Notes under the pieces: model-generated | Told to the model about the DNA's origin: nothing | Database searches by the model: none | The model's input: only the letters and a program-made list of their open reading frames with translations | Made by a program: the position numbers and the translations under genes | Shown here: piece after piece, positions 23,358 through 31,272 of the stretch | Layout of the letters: each line of letters starts with the position of its first letter | Position numbering within the stretch: position 1 is the first letter of the stretch | Assembly: GCA_965220055.1 (NCBI GenBank) | Contig: CBDCPE010000004.1 | Location: forward strand, 496,001-560,000 | Length of the DNA: 64,000 nt | Source: Bin87 sp965220055 | Lineage (GTDB): Bacteria > Chloroflexota > Dehalococcoidia > Lucifugimonadales > UBA3495 | Reading direction: 5' to 3'

Positions 23358-24209
23358 ATGACTACACAGACGGGTCGAGCCAGGTTTGAAGCCGGCAACG
23401 TAACTTTCGTCGTCCAGCATGAGCTGTGGGACGGCAATATCCAGGACCACTCCGACCAGGGCGTGGTTATTCTGGTTGAGGTCGGCGGCGAGACCGCCCT
23501 CCGGTTCAACTGCTTCGATATCGAGAAGAGCTACGTCTACGCCCCCGACGGCAAGAACGTCACGTACCGCATGGACCACACGGTCGACGGCAACCCCATC
23601 GGCTGGTCGGTGAAGACCATTCGCAACAACTTCGCCGCCATGTTGACCACAGCCGGGTATGCTGACGCCGCCGGCTCTCTGGATATGGGCGCGGTGAATG
23701 CGGTGTTGGCCGACGTGGACAGCACGGCGCGAATCAAGTTCGCCGCCGAACGCAACACCGTCAAGCACAACCGCGGCACCGACATCATTGAGGCCGGCAA
23801 CATCCGCTTCGGCCTGGAGATGCGCCGGCAGGCGTCTGGCGACGGCGGATTGGCCATCCACGTGCTGAGTGAGCTCGCTGGCAACACCGGCCGGGTATTC
23901 ACCGAGGAAACCGAGCTCCTCGCCTTCGACTGCTTCCGCGACGATCCTCACTACCACTACGGCCCTCGCAACAAGAACCATCGGATTTTCTGGGACAAGA
24001 CATTGGTTCCCGACCCGTTGGGCTGGTGCCTGGACCAGTTCAAGACCGGCAAGCTCAAGGCCATGCTGGAACGCGCCGGCTACCCTGGCGTCGCCGCCGA
24101 TCTGGACGAAGACCTCCTCGCCTCAGTGATCCCCCAGGTGGAGTCCCGCGGCCGCGAGATGGAAGCCGACGGCATCCCCCCTGAAGTCACGCCCAACCTG
24201 GTGCGGTAA
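23358..24209 (+). CDS. Uncharacterised protein with two copies of a PHYHY-type domain
   Basis: The 283-residue product has an internal duplication. The first half has ALRFNCFDIEKSYVYAPDGK followed by NPIGWSVKTIRNNFAAML. The second has LLAFDCFRDDPHYHYGPRNK followed by DPLGWCLDQFKTGKLKAML. Shared features are an F-(D/N)-C-F core, an aromatic/histidine cluster (degenerate in the first copy), a K-N pair, a (D/N)-P-(L/I)-x-W segment and a final (A/T)-ML helix. A third, single copy is encoded at 43533-43973. The histidine/tyrosine cluster next to a cysteine could bind metal. No signal peptide or membrane segment is present. A strong promoter and AGGAGG suggest good expression. The function is unknown. 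Confidence 0.75.
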   Translation: MTTQTGRARFEAGNVTFVVQHELWDGNIQDHSDQGVVILVEVGGETALRFNCFDIEKSYVYAPDGKNVTYRMDHTVDGNPIGWSVKTIRNNFAAMLTTAGYADAAGSLDMGAVNAVLADVDSTARIKFAAERNTVKHNRGTDIIEAGNIRFGLEMRRQASGDGGLAIHVLSELAGNTGRVFTEETELLAFDCFRDDPHYHYGPRNKNHRIFWDKTLVPDPLGWCLDQFKTGKLKAMLERAGYPGVAADLDEDLLASVIPQVESRGREMEADGIPPEVTPNLVR

Positions 24210-24246
24210 TCCGACAACACCAAGCAAGGCCGTAAGGCCCGAGTCT

Positions 24247-24284
24247 GCCGCCGCCGGCCAACGTGCAGGTGGCGGCGATTTTTG
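24247..24284 (+). terminator. Probable rho-independent terminator
   Basis: Complementary GC-rich arms (GCCGCCGCC and GGTGGCGGC) flank a short loop and are followed by ATTTTTG. It lies about 40 nt after the stop of the two-repeat protein gene. Confidence 0.6.
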
Positions 24285-24379
24285 CGAGTTTGCCCGGTGC
24301 AAACGCCCGGTGTTAGACTCATTGTCGCTCCGCTGACTCAAGCCCCGCGCCGTCATACTCGCCCTCGACCGGAGGAACC

Positions 24380-24604
24380 ATGGCCGCCCAGACAGTTGCC
24401 GAACTTACCATCGACGAGTTCCGCGCGTTGATCCGCGAAACCGTCACCGAGGTCGTCGCGGAGTTGCTGGACGACCCGGACGAGGGGCTGGAACTAACCG
24501 ATTGGGCAGCAGCCAGGCTGCAAGCGGCGAGAAAGGCTGCTGAGGGTCAACGCCCAACCAAACCCTTGTCCGAAGTGGCCCGACGACATGGTCTGTCTGC
24601 CTGA
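24380..24604 (+). CDS. Antitoxin-like small protein
   Basis: The 74-residue protein starts MAAQTVAELTIDEFRALIRE and continues with acidic residues (LLDDPDEGLELTD), followed by a helical charged tail. The IDEFRALI segment and overall size match small antitoxins encoded directly before RelE/ParE-type toxins. GGAGGAA lies just upstream of the ATG. Its stop TGA overlaps the next start by 1 nt (TGATG), so the two are coupled. It probably binds the toxin and autorepresses, though no clear DNA-binding fold can be read. Confidence 0.65.
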   Translation: MAAQTVAELTIDEFRALIRETVTEVVAELLDDPDEGLELTDWAAARLQAARKAAEGQRPTKPLSEVARRHGLSA

Positions 24605-24867
24605 TGTACGGCGTCGAAATGACCGATGATGCCGAAGACGATTTGTCGCACCTTGACGGGATGATTGCGCAGCAGGTGGTTAACCGGCTAGTTTGGCTGG
24701 CCGAAAATGCAGAGTCGGTCCAACACCAAGCATTGACCGGACGTTGGCGTGGTTTCTACAGGTTACGCGTAGGAAACTACCGTGCGTTGTACACACTGGA
24801 TCACCCGCGCCAGAGGATTGTCGTGGAACTGGTCGGGCACCGCAGCGAAGTCTATCGCTCCAATTAG
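24604..24867 (+). CDS. RelE/ParE-family toxin
   Basis: This 87-residue protein has the RelE-fold pattern. MTDDAEDDLSHLDGMIAQQV forms the N-terminal helices, and GRWRGFYRLRVGNYRALYTL gives the central strands with the basic residues that act on mRNA in RelE toxins. VVELVGHRSEVYRSN is the last strand, and the HR-x2-VY ending is typical. The antitoxin-like gene precedes it with a 1-nt overlap. The length is normal and no disruption is seen. The target (ribosome-bound mRNA or gyrase) cannot be told from sequence. Confidence 0.85.
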   Translation: MYGVEMTDDAEDDLSHLDGMIAQQVVNRLVWLAENAESVQHQALTGRWRGFYRLRVGNYRALYTLDHPRQRIVVELVGHRSEVYRSN

Positions 24868-24891
24868 GAGAGTTGCACGGCTTTATCCGAT

Positions 24892-25344
24892 ATGCCACCT
24901 GCCTCTGACGTCACCATTAAATTAGTCGAAACCCCCGCCGAGCTCGAGGGCGCATTCAGCCTGCGCATCCGCGTCTTCGTGGGCGAGCAGGGCGTCCCCG
25001 CCGACATCGAGGTGGACGAGGCCGACACTGATCCCAGCACCGTCCACGCCGTGGCCCTGCATGACGGCGTTATCATCGGCACCGGCCGCCTGCTGCCCGA
25101 CGTCGACGGCAAGGGTCCGCACATCGGGCGCATGGCCGTGGAACAGGACCGGCGGCGAGGCGGCGTCGGTGGGTTGGTGCTGAACTTCCTGGAAGACCAG
25201 GGCCGTGCCCGAGGCTTCCGGCAGATCACCCTCCACGCCCAGGAGTACGTCAAGTCCTTCTACGCCGGCCACGGCTACCGCGAGGTCGGCGAGATGTTCC
25301 AGGAAGCGGGCATTCCCCACCGCGAGATGGTCAAGGAACTCTGA
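24892..25344 (+). CDS. GNAT-family N-acetyltransferase
   Basis: The 150-residue protein belongs to the GNAT superfamily (ElaA-like group). FSLRIRVFVGEQGVPADIEV is at the N terminus, IGTGRLLPD is the central strand, and HIGRMAVEQDRRRGGVGGLV contains the acetyl-CoA-binding Q/R-x2-G-x-G/A loop (here RRRGGVGG). ITLHAQEYVKSFYAGHGYRE forms the C-terminal strand-helix. It would transfer an acetyl group to an amine; the substrate is unknown. It starts 25 nt after the RelE toxin gene and 22 nt before a PPOX-fold gene, so transcription may be shared with the latter. Confidence 0.9.
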   Translation: MPPASDVTIKLVETPAELEGAFSLRIRVFVGEQGVPADIEVDEADTDPSTVHAVALHDGVIIGTGRLLPDVDGKGPHIGRMAVEQDRRRGGVGGLVLNFLEDQGRARGFRQITLHAQEYVKSFYAGHGYREVGEMFQEAGIPHREMVKEL

Positions 25345-25365
25345 TGCCGGGAGGCACACCGCAAT

Positions 25366-25869
25366 ATGGGCATCCTCACCGATGAAATGAAACGGGCCCT
25401 GACGGAACAGCGACTGATCTTCGCCGCCACCGTCTGTCCCGACGGCACCCCCAACCTTTCGCCCAAGGGCACCATCATGGTCTGGGACGACGATCACATC
25501 CTGTTCACCGACCTGGCCTCACCAGGGACCATGCGGAACCTCGCCCACAATCCGTCGATTGAGATCAACACCCTGGACGTCTTCGCACGCAAGGGCTTCC
25601 GCTTCAAGGGTACCGTGGCCGTCCACAAGGATGACGACCTCCAGGAGGCGGTCAAGGAGCGGATGCGCAACGGGCCCTCCAACGCAACCGGCCTGGCCGA
25701 CAGCGTGCGTGCCGTCGTCCTGATCCGCGTCGAACAGGCTCTCCCATTGGTGTCCCCCGGCTACTGGGGCGGGGCAACTGAGGACCAGATGCGCCGCGAC
25801 TGGGAGGACTACTGGGGCCGCATCAACGCCAACTGGCGCGAGCATCAGGAGAAAGGTGGGGACGAATAA
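25366..25869 (+). CDS. Pyridoxamine 5'-phosphate oxidase-like (PPOX) flavin-binding protein
   Basis: This 167-residue split-barrel protein has LIFAATVCPDGTPNLSPKGT, the first strand pair typical of PPOX proteins, then DDHILFTDLASPGTMRNL and NPSIEINTLD. Such proteins bind FMN or F420 and reduce small molecules, or act as flavin-binding sensors. The C-terminal WGGATEDQMRRDWEDYW is aromatic and may line the cofactor pocket. GGGAGG lies upstream of the ATG. Its stop codon is inside a palindromic 28-bp repeat (25856-25883), so the C-terminal GGDE residues are encoded by the repeat. Confidence 0.82.
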   Translation: MGILTDEMKRALTEQRLIFAATVCPDGTPNLSPKGTIMVWDDDHILFTDLASPGTMRNLAHNPSIEINTLDVFARKGFRFKGTVAVHKDDDLQEAVKERMRNGPSNATGLADSVRAVVLIRVEQALPLVSPGYWGGATEDQMRRDWEDYWGRINANWREHQEKGGDE

Positions 25870-25883
25870 CCACTCGCCCCCAC
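25856..25883. repeat. 28-bp palindromic repeat, copy 3, overlapping a stop codon
   Basis: It starts GTGGGGACGAATAACC and ends CTCGCCCCCAC. It is a relative of the palindromes at 6717-6744 and 9059-9086. The stop TAA at 25867-25869 lies inside it. It is positioned between convergent genes, where it can act as a bidirectional hairpin. Confidence 0.75.
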
Positions 25884-25898
25884 GTGTCTAAAGACGGG

Positions 25899-26210
25899 CT
25901 AGGCTACCACTGCTGCCTCAACGCCGTCCATCACCCGCACTTCCATCTTGGCGATATGGCTGGTTGGCCGGTCGCCCAGTCCGCTCCGCTCCGGCGAGGC
26001 GAAGTAGGCCGCTTCCTTCTCCGCGATCTGGTCCGCGCTGTCAAACCGGCGCACCCAGATGAACTCCGTCCGGTCGGCGTTAACGTAGCTGGAAACCACC
26101 GGGATATCTAGGCGGTCGTGCAGCGGGCGGATGTGCTCGTTGAACAAGCCCAGCCAGGAATCCATCATCCCGCGATTGATGGTGTAGATGCGCAGTTGGT
26201 AGGTAGCCAT
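25899..26210 (-). CDS. NIPSNAP-family protein
   Basis: This 103-residue protein has the ferredoxin-like NIPSNAP pattern. MATYQLRIYTINRGMMDSWL is the first strand and helix, VVSSYVNADRTEFIWVRRFD follows, and VRVMDGVEAAVVA closes the fold. The start is taken at 26210, where the family normally begins; the upstream frame has no similarity. NIPSNAP proteins are dimeric alpha/beta-barrel proteins of unclear function, often encoded near catabolic enzymes. It lies 43 nt downstream of an enolase-superfamily gene on the same strand, so a shared transcript is likely. Confidence 0.85.
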   Translation of the reverse strand: MATYQLRIYTINRGMMDSWLGLFNEHIRPLHDRLDIPVVSSYVNADRTEFIWVRRFDSADQIAEKEAAYFASPERSGLGDRPTSHIAKMEVRVMDGVEAAVVA

Positions 26211-26253
26211 TGTCTTCTTCCTCCGGGTGTGATTGTTCGTGCGGAATGTCAGG

Positions 26254-27339
26254 TCAGGCGACCTGGTACTGGGCGATGGCGTCCTGGCTGAAGGAGAGGC
26301 CCAGGCCAGGCCGATCGGGTACCAGGATCTCACCGTCGACGATGTCCGGCGTTTCGTCAAAGAGGCGCAACGTCCAGGGCATGTACTCCACTGTCAGCCC
26401 GTTGGGGATGGCGGAGATGGTGTGCACCTGCACCTCCGGTATCAGGTGGGACACCACCGGCAGGTTGAACGCCTCGGCCATCCCGGCGATCTTGCGGAAG
26501 GGCGTGATGCCGCCGGCGCGGAGCAGGTCCACCATCACGATGTCGATGCTGCGTTGCTCCACCATGTGCCGGAAGGATCGGATGCCGTACACGTACTCGC
26601 CAGCGGCAATAGGTGTCGTCAACGCGTCCGCGACCCGCGCCAGCCCCTGGTAGTCGTCCCGGGCCACCACATCCTCCAGCCAGAAAAGGTGGTACTGCTC
26701 CACCATGCTGCCGATCTGGATGGCCTGGTTTACATTCCACAGCTGGTTGATGTCGCACATCAGGTCGATGTCCGGCCCGATGGCGTCGCGCAGAGTGCGT
26801 ATGCGCGCCACCTCGCGGGCCGCGGTGGGTTCCGCGCCCATCTGGGTTTTCATCTGGCGGAATCCCTGCTCCACCAGTCGCGGACCGGCCTCGGCCAGGT
26901 ACTCCAACCCCATCGGTCGCATCAACGCGCCGCTGGCGTACGTGGGCGCGCGATCGCGGTAGCCGCCCATCAGCGAGCACACAGACTGGTCCAGCGCCTT
27001 GCCCTTGATGTCCCATACCGCCATATCGATGGGCGCCAAACCGAGGGAGAGAATGCCTTCCGGCCCCGCCGAGGAGCAGGCATCCATAAGCTTTCCCCAC
27101 ACCGCCTCGGGGTTCATCGGGTCCTCGCCCACCGCCAGTCCGGCCAGGTCGTCCACTGCCCGCCTCAGCGCGTGCACCAGTGGCCCCCCGAAAAAGGTCA
27201 GACCCACGCCGGTGATGCCCTCGTCGGTATGCAGTTCAAGGGTGACGAACTCCCGGGTGCCGGGCTGGTCAATGCCGACCACCAGCGGATTGTCGGCCGG
27301 TGTCTGCAGAACGCGCGTCGTCGCGCCGGTAATTTTCAT
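26254..27339 (-). CDS. Enolase-superfamily (mandelate racemase/muconate lactonizing-like) enzyme
   Basis: This 361-residue protein has the capping domain followed by the barrel. Metal ligands are seen in CDINQLWN (Asp), FWLEDVV (Glu) and IAAGEYVYG (Glu). The histidine of the His-Asp dyad is in PVVSHLIPE, and the aspartate is in VMVDLLRAGG. The KxK motif that provides the other base in mandelate racemase reads QMKTQMG, so its second lysine is replaced by glutamine. The enzyme probably abstracts a proton alpha to a carboxylate, acting as a dehydratase or racemase on a sugar acid. The start is ATG at 27339. It pairs with the NIPSNAP gene downstream. Confidence 0.88.
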   Translation of the reverse strand: MKITGATTRVLQTPADNPLVVGIDQPGTREFVTLELHTDEGITGVGLTFFGGPLVHALRRAVDDLAGLAVGEDPMNPEAVWGKLMDACSSAGPEGILSLGLAPIDMAVWDIKGKALDQSVCSLMGGYRDRAPTYASGALMRPMGLEYLAEAGPRLVEQGFRQMKTQMGAEPTAAREVARIRTLRDAIGPDIDLMCDINQLWNVNQAIQIGSMVEQYHLFWLEDVVARDDYQGLARVADALTTPIAAGEYVYGIRSFRHMVEQRSIDIVMVDLLRAGGITPFRKIAGMAEAFNLPVVSHLIPEVQVHTISAIPNGLTVEYMPWTLRLFDETPDIVDGEILVPDRPGLGLSFSQDAIAQYQVA

Positions 27340-27491
27340 CAGGTTGCGCTCCTGTGTTTTGATGCTGACAAGGCCAGCGGGGCAATTATAACCCGAACAA
27401 CCCTCACACGCCCCAGTTTGACGCCCGTCCCCCGCCGGCGTAGCATTAGATCATCCGAACGCAGATCCTCAATACCCCACGGGAGGCGCCG

Positions 27492-28370
27492 ATGACGACT
27501 GTACCGAGCAATACCGACGATATTCGCCAGACCGTCCAGGAGCACTATGGTCAGCGTGCCTTGCGAGTGATCCAGTTGACCGATGTCACACCCCCCCAGG
27601 GGGTCGGATGCGGCGCCGAAAGCTGCGGACACGGAACCTGTGGCGGAGAGGACTGTGGACACGACGCTGCAGCCTGCGGATGCGGCGACGCGACCGCCGC
27701 TGCCTGCTGCGGGCCCGCGGATACCGAACGCGCTATGACCCTGTACCAGGAAGCCCAACTCCGGGGCCTGCCCGTGGAGGCCATGGCGGCCTCGGCCGGC
27801 TGCGGCAACCCGACGGCTTTGGCTGACCTGCGCCCCGGCGAAACGGTGCTGGATCTCGGTTCCGGCGGCGGCATTGACTGCTTCATCGCCGCCGAGCAGG
27901 TGGGCGAGTCCGGCCAGGTCTTCGGGCTCGATATGACCCTCGAGATGCTGGCCCTTGCCAACGCCAACCGCGACCGCATGGGCCTCACCAACGTTGAGTT
28001 CGTGCCGGGCCATCTTGAGGACATCCCACTGCCCGACTCCAGCGTCGACGTTGTGATCAGCAACTGTGTCATCTGTCTGTCCCCCGACAAGGACGCCGTG
28101 TTCCGCGAAGCCTTTCGTGTCTTGAACCCCGGTGGCCGCCTCCACGTGTCCGACATGCTGGCCCTCAGCGAGGACGGTCCACGCCTCACCGACGCCGAAG
28201 CTTGGGCATCCTGCATCGGCGGCGCGGAGTATCGCGGAACCTATCTGGATCGCATGGTCGCTGCCGGTTTCACCGATATCGCAACCATCGACGAGACCAT
28301 CCGCTTTGACGAGGACGACGTTCCCCTCAACGTCGCGAGCGTTAAGGTGTCGGCTCGCAAGCCGCAGTAG
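27492..28370 (+). CDS. arsM: Arsenite S-adenosylmethionine methyltransferase
   Basis: The 292-residue protein matches ArsM-type methyltransferases that methylate arsenite. The SAM motif VLDLGSGGGIDCFIAAEQVG lies near residue 118, FGLDMTLEML follows, and the conserved cysteines are in ASAGCGNP, ISNCVICLSPD and ASCIGGA. Between residues about 38 and 75 there is an unusual cysteine/histidine-rich stretch (CGAESCGHGTCGGEDCGHD then CGCG and CC), which may be an extra metalloid-binding segment. The ATG at 27492 has GGGAGG upstream. It stands alone between a divergent enolase-superfamily gene and an ABC ATPase gene; no arsR or efflux gene is nearby. Confidence 0.92.
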   Translation: MTTVPSNTDDIRQTVQEHYGQRALRVIQLTDVTPPQGVGCGAESCGHGTCGGEDCGHDAAACGCGDATAAACCGPADTERAMTLYQEAQLRGLPVEAMAASAGCGNPTALADLRPGETVLDLGSGGGIDCFIAAEQVGESGQVFGLDMTLEMLALANANRDRMGLTNVEFVPGHLEDIPLPDSSVDVVISNCVICLSPDKDAVFREAFRVLNPGGRLHVSDMLALSEDGPRLTDAEAWASCIGGAEYRGTYLDRMVAAGFTDIATIDETIRFDEDDVPLNVASVKVSARKPQ

Positions 28371-28461
28371 TCCCGTCTTCACCCCGCGCGGCTTTTCGAC
28401 TGGGCGTGCCACAGGCTCGCCCAGCCGTGTTCCGACCCTGCCACACTCCCGCGTTGCGCGT

Positions 28462-28467
28462 TATAAT
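28462..28467 (+). promoter_or_regulatory. Candidate -10 box for the ABC ATPase gene
   Basis: A perfect TATAAT inside CGTTATAATGCC lies 42 nt upstream of the ATG at 28509. No convincing -35 is visible. Confidence 0.4.
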
Positions 28468-28508
28468 GCCATCGGTTTCCTCGCGCACGTCTCTTGAGAT
28501 TGGATAAC

Positions 28509-29750
28509 ATGGCCGAAGCTCCACAGCACAATCCTAACGACGAATACGCCCGTCAGTTCATGCCGCCCGCACGGCGCGCCCGGTTGCCCGTGCAAGAGGC
28601 CGCGGCCGATGCCGCTGAAGAAACCGTGCTGGTTGCGGATACTCCTCCGGAAAATATCGAGGCAGACTCCGTAGTCGCAGTTGCCTCAGACGGCGCATCC
28701 CAGAGTGCCCCGCCGAAACCCGTGGCGCCCGAACGCGCGCCCCTCGAACCCGTCCCGCCGCGACCCGCGTCCGATAACGGCGTTCGTCCGGCCCCCGCGC
28801 CGGCCCCTGAACCTTGGGCGAACGCAGCCGAAGAGGACGAAGTTGCGCCGGCCTACGTTGAAGCCAACGACCTGTTCAAGATCTACAAGCCGGCCGATTT
28901 GGAAGTGGTCGCCCTGCGCGGCGTCGACCTGGAAGTCCGGTCCGGCGAGCTTATTGGCATCGTCGGCGCCAGCGGCTCCGGCAAAACCACCCTCCTGAAC
29001 ATTCTGGCAGGGTTGGAACGCCCCTCCGCCGGCCGAATCCGGGTCGGCGAACGCGATCTCCTCGACATCACCGACAAGGACCTGGTGGCCTATCGCCGTC
29101 GGGAGGTGGGGTTCGTCTGGCAGGCCACCGGCCGTAACCTGGTGCCCTACCTCAACGTCCGCGACAACATCGAGCTGCCCCAAGCCATCGCCAGCACCGG
29201 CAAGCGGCAGCGTCGCCAGCGAGCCGAGGAATTGCTGGAAGCCCTGCAGATGCCCGACAAGGCCCGCCGTTACCCTTCCGAGTTGTCCGGCGGCGAGCAG
29301 CAGCGCGTCGCCATGGCCGTCGCCCTGGCCAACAACCCTCCGCTGCTCCTGGCCGACGAACCCACGGGCGAATTGGACACCAACATGGCCGAGGAAGTCT
29401 TCCGGATGCTGCAGCGCATCAACCGGCAGTTCGGAGTCACCATTATTATCGTTACCCACTACGCTGGAATCGCCAATTGGGTTGACCGCGTGGTTCGCAT
29501 CCGCGACGGACGCATCGGATCTGAGTCATACCTCATGTCCTCCTATCGCGGTGGCGAAGGCCAGGAGGAGGAATACCTGGTGGTCGACCGCGCCGGCCGC
29601 CTCCAGTTGCCCCGCGAATACGTGGAGCAGTTGTCGCTGGGGGGCCTGGCCACCGCCGGTATGGACGAGGAAACCGGCTCAATTACCCTCCGCCCGGCCA
29701 CAGCTCCGCATCGCAGCCGGGAGCGGTGGGAGACCGGAGCAGCCAGCTAG
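28509..29750 (+). CDS. ABC transporter ATP-binding protein with long disordered N-terminal extension
   Basis: This protein of 413 residues has an N-terminal region of about 115 residues that is rich in Ala, Pro and acidic residues and is probably disordered. A MacB/LolD-type ATPase domain follows, with Walker A VGASGSGKTTLLN, Q-loop FVWQATGRNLVPYL, signature LSGGEQQRVAMA, Walker B LLLADEPTGELD and the H-loop histidine in IIVTHYAG. A further 80 residues follow the domain. ATG 28509 is preferred over the in-frame TTG at 28494. The next gene encodes a shorter ATPase of the same family. No FtsX-like permease is encoded nearby. Confidence 0.9.
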   Translation: MAEAPQHNPNDEYARQFMPPARRARLPVQEAAADAAEETVLVADTPPENIEADSVVAVASDGASQSAPPKPVAPERAPLEPVPPRPASDNGVRPAPAPAPEPWANAAEEDEVAPAYVEANDLFKIYKPADLEVVALRGVDLEVRSGELIGIVGASGSGKTTLLNILAGLERPSAGRIRVGERDLLDITDKDLVAYRRREVGFVWQATGRNLVPYLNVRDNIELPQAIASTGKRQRRQRAEELLEALQMPDKARRYPSELSGGEQQRVAMAVALANNPPLLLADEPTGELDTNMAEEVFRMLQRINRQFGVTIIIVTHYAGIANWVDRVVRIRDGRIGSESYLMSSYRGGEGQEEEYLVVDRAGRLQLPREYVEQLSLGGLATAGMDEETGSITLRPATAPHRSRERWETGAAS

Positions 29751-29786
29751 GCGGTCCGGTGCGGGTATCCAAACTGAGGCAACCCG

Positions 29787-30491
29787 ATGGTTGAGGTGAC
29801 GGCGGCGCTTGCTACGGAATCGGTCGTCCGCGAGTTCGGCGAAGGAGAAAGCGCCGTACGCGCGGTCAACGAGGTCACGATCAGTATCTCACCTGGCGAA
29901 TTCGTCGCCCTTGTGGGCCGGTCCGGGTCCGGCAAGACCACCCTGCTGAATCTGCTGGCGGGACTCGACCGCCCCAGCTCCGGCAAGGTGTGGTTCGAAG
30001 GACGTGAACTGTCCCAGATGCCTGAACGCGATTTGGTCGGCCTTCGCCGCAACCGCATCGGCTTCGTGTTCCAGTCCTTCGGGCTGATACCCCTGCTGTC
30101 CGCCTTCGAAAACGTGGAACTGCCCCTGCACATCGCCGGCATGTCCTGGCGTGACCGCCGCCGCCGCGCCAACGAGGCCCTGGACCTGGTGGGACTTACC
30201 GGACGCTCCGGCCATCGTCCCTACGAACTTTCCGGCGGCGAGCAACAGCGTGTCGCCATCGCCCGCGCCCTGGTCGCCGATCCATCGGTGCTCTTCGCCG
30301 ACGAACCCACCGGCGAGCTCGACAGCGTCACCGGCCAGACTATTGGCGGCATCATGCGTGACATCGGCGCCAGTCGCGGCGTTACCGTCGTCACCGCCAC
30401 CCACGACCTACTGCTCGCCGACATGGCCGACCGGCGCCTCCAGATGGCCGATGGGAGCATCGCTTCGGTCGACGCCGCGCCGGCGCACTGA
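29787..30491 (+). CDS. ABC transporter ATP-binding protein, LolD/MacB type
   Basis: The 234-residue ATPase has Walker A LVGRSGSGKTTLLN, FVFQSFGLIPLLSAFENVEL as Q-loop region, signature ELSGGEQQRVAIARA, Walker B VLFADEPTGELD and the H-loop in TATHDLLLAD. It is a standard full-length member of the lipoprotein-release/macrolide-export group, which pairs with FtsX-like permeases. It begins 37 nt after the larger ATPase gene, so the two probably form an operon and perhaps a heterodimer. GAGG lies shortly before the ATG. The permease must be encoded elsewhere. Confidence 0.92.
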   Translation: MVEVTAALATESVVREFGEGESAVRAVNEVTISISPGEFVALVGRSGSGKTTLLNLLAGLDRPSSGKVWFEGRELSQMPERDLVGLRRNRIGFVFQSFGLIPLLSAFENVELPLHIAGMSWRDRRRRANEALDLVGLTGRSGHRPYELSGGEQQRVAIARALVADPSVLFADEPTGELDSVTGQTIGGIMRDIGASRGVTVVTATHDLLLADMADRRLQMADGSIASVDAAPAH

Positions 30492-30523
30492 ACTCGACCA
30501 CGCCCCCTTTGTCGTCTCGTCGT

Positions 30524-30553
30524 TTGCGACGTTCCGCACGGGCATGTTATAGT
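30524..30553 (+). promoter_or_regulatory. Candidate promoter of rpsU
   Basis: TTGCGA at 30524-30529 and TATAGT at 30548-30553 are 18 nt apart. The ATG of rpsU lies 48 nt downstream, preceded by CAGGAG. Confidence 0.55.
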
Positions 30554-30600
30554 CTGGCCTACTTACCAGTGTCTACGAAACACGTACTCAGGAGCACTGC

Positions 30601-30786
30601 ATGGCTTACGTAACGCCGCGAGACGGCGAAACTCCAGAGAGCCTGGTGAATCGATTCCGGGCGTCTGTACAACACGCCGGCATCCTGCGCGAACTGAAGG
30701 ACCGCCGGTTCTTCCGCTCCAAGGCGCAGAAGGAACGCTTGGCGGCCCAGCGGGCGGCCCGGCGCCGCCGTCGGCAGCGGCGGTAG
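30601..30786 (+). CDS. rpsU: 30S ribosomal protein S21
   Basis: This 61-residue protein begins MAYVTPRDGETPESLVNRFR. It continues with VQHAGILRELKDRRFFRSKA and a strongly basic tail (AARRRRRQRR). The ESLVNRFRxxVQxAGIL pattern is diagnostic of S21, which helps the 30S subunit select mRNA starts. It has its own candidate promoter upstream and AGGAG before the ATG. The length is in the normal range. Confidence 0.92.
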   Translation: MAYVTPRDGETPESLVNRFRASVQHAGILRELKDRRFFRSKAQKERLAAQRAARRRRRQRR

Positions 30787-30930
30787 CCCATCGCGAGGCT
30801 GACCCGCGTTCAGCCTCCGCAAATTGACCCTGTGCGGGCGCGGTTTTAGACTCCGCCGGCGCCACAATCGGAATAAGTCCGCCGGGTGTGCTTGGCCCGG
30901 CGGCGTTCTTCACATGCAAGGAGGGCAGGT

Positions 30931-31272
30931 TTGCCGCGCTATGACTATCGGTGCACGGAGTGCTCTACCGAGTTCGAGTTGGTTCAGACATTCAGCGAGG
31001 CCGGCCAGGGCGAATGCTCGTCGTGCGGCGGCGCCGGCCAGCGTGTATTCCACGCCGTGCCCGTGATATATAAGGGCAGCGGTTTCTACACCACCGACTA
31101 CGGCCGGCCCAAGCGCCCTGTCGAGAAGGAAGACAGCAAGGCATCCGACTCCGAGACCAAGTCACCAGTCCCCTCTACCAGCGGTGGCGACTCATCGTCC
31201 GCAGACTCTGGCTCTTCATCCTCCTCGGATGCTCCTGCCCCGGCTGCCGCAGCCGCTGGCGATTCCGCCTGA
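30931..31272 (+). CDS. FmdB-type zinc-ribbon protein
   Basis: This 113-residue protein starts with a TTG codon at 30931, decided by AAGGAGGG 6 nt upstream and by the family's usual start MPRYDYRCTECSTEFELVQ. The zinc ribbon uses CTEC near residue 8 and CSSCGG near residue 27. GSGFYTTDYGRPKRP follows, a standard ending of the FmdB domain. The remaining 55 residues are low-complexity and rich in Ser, Ala, Asp and Pro, probably disordered. The domain is thought to be regulatory or nucleic-acid binding, but its role is not established. It is commonly near translation genes, as here with rpsU. Confidence 0.88.
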   Translation: MPRYDYRCTECSTEFELVQTFSEAGQGECSSCGGAGQRVFHAVPVIYKGSGFYTTDYGRPKRPVEKEDSKASDSETKSPVPSTSGGDSSSADSGSSSSSDAPAPAAAAAGDSA

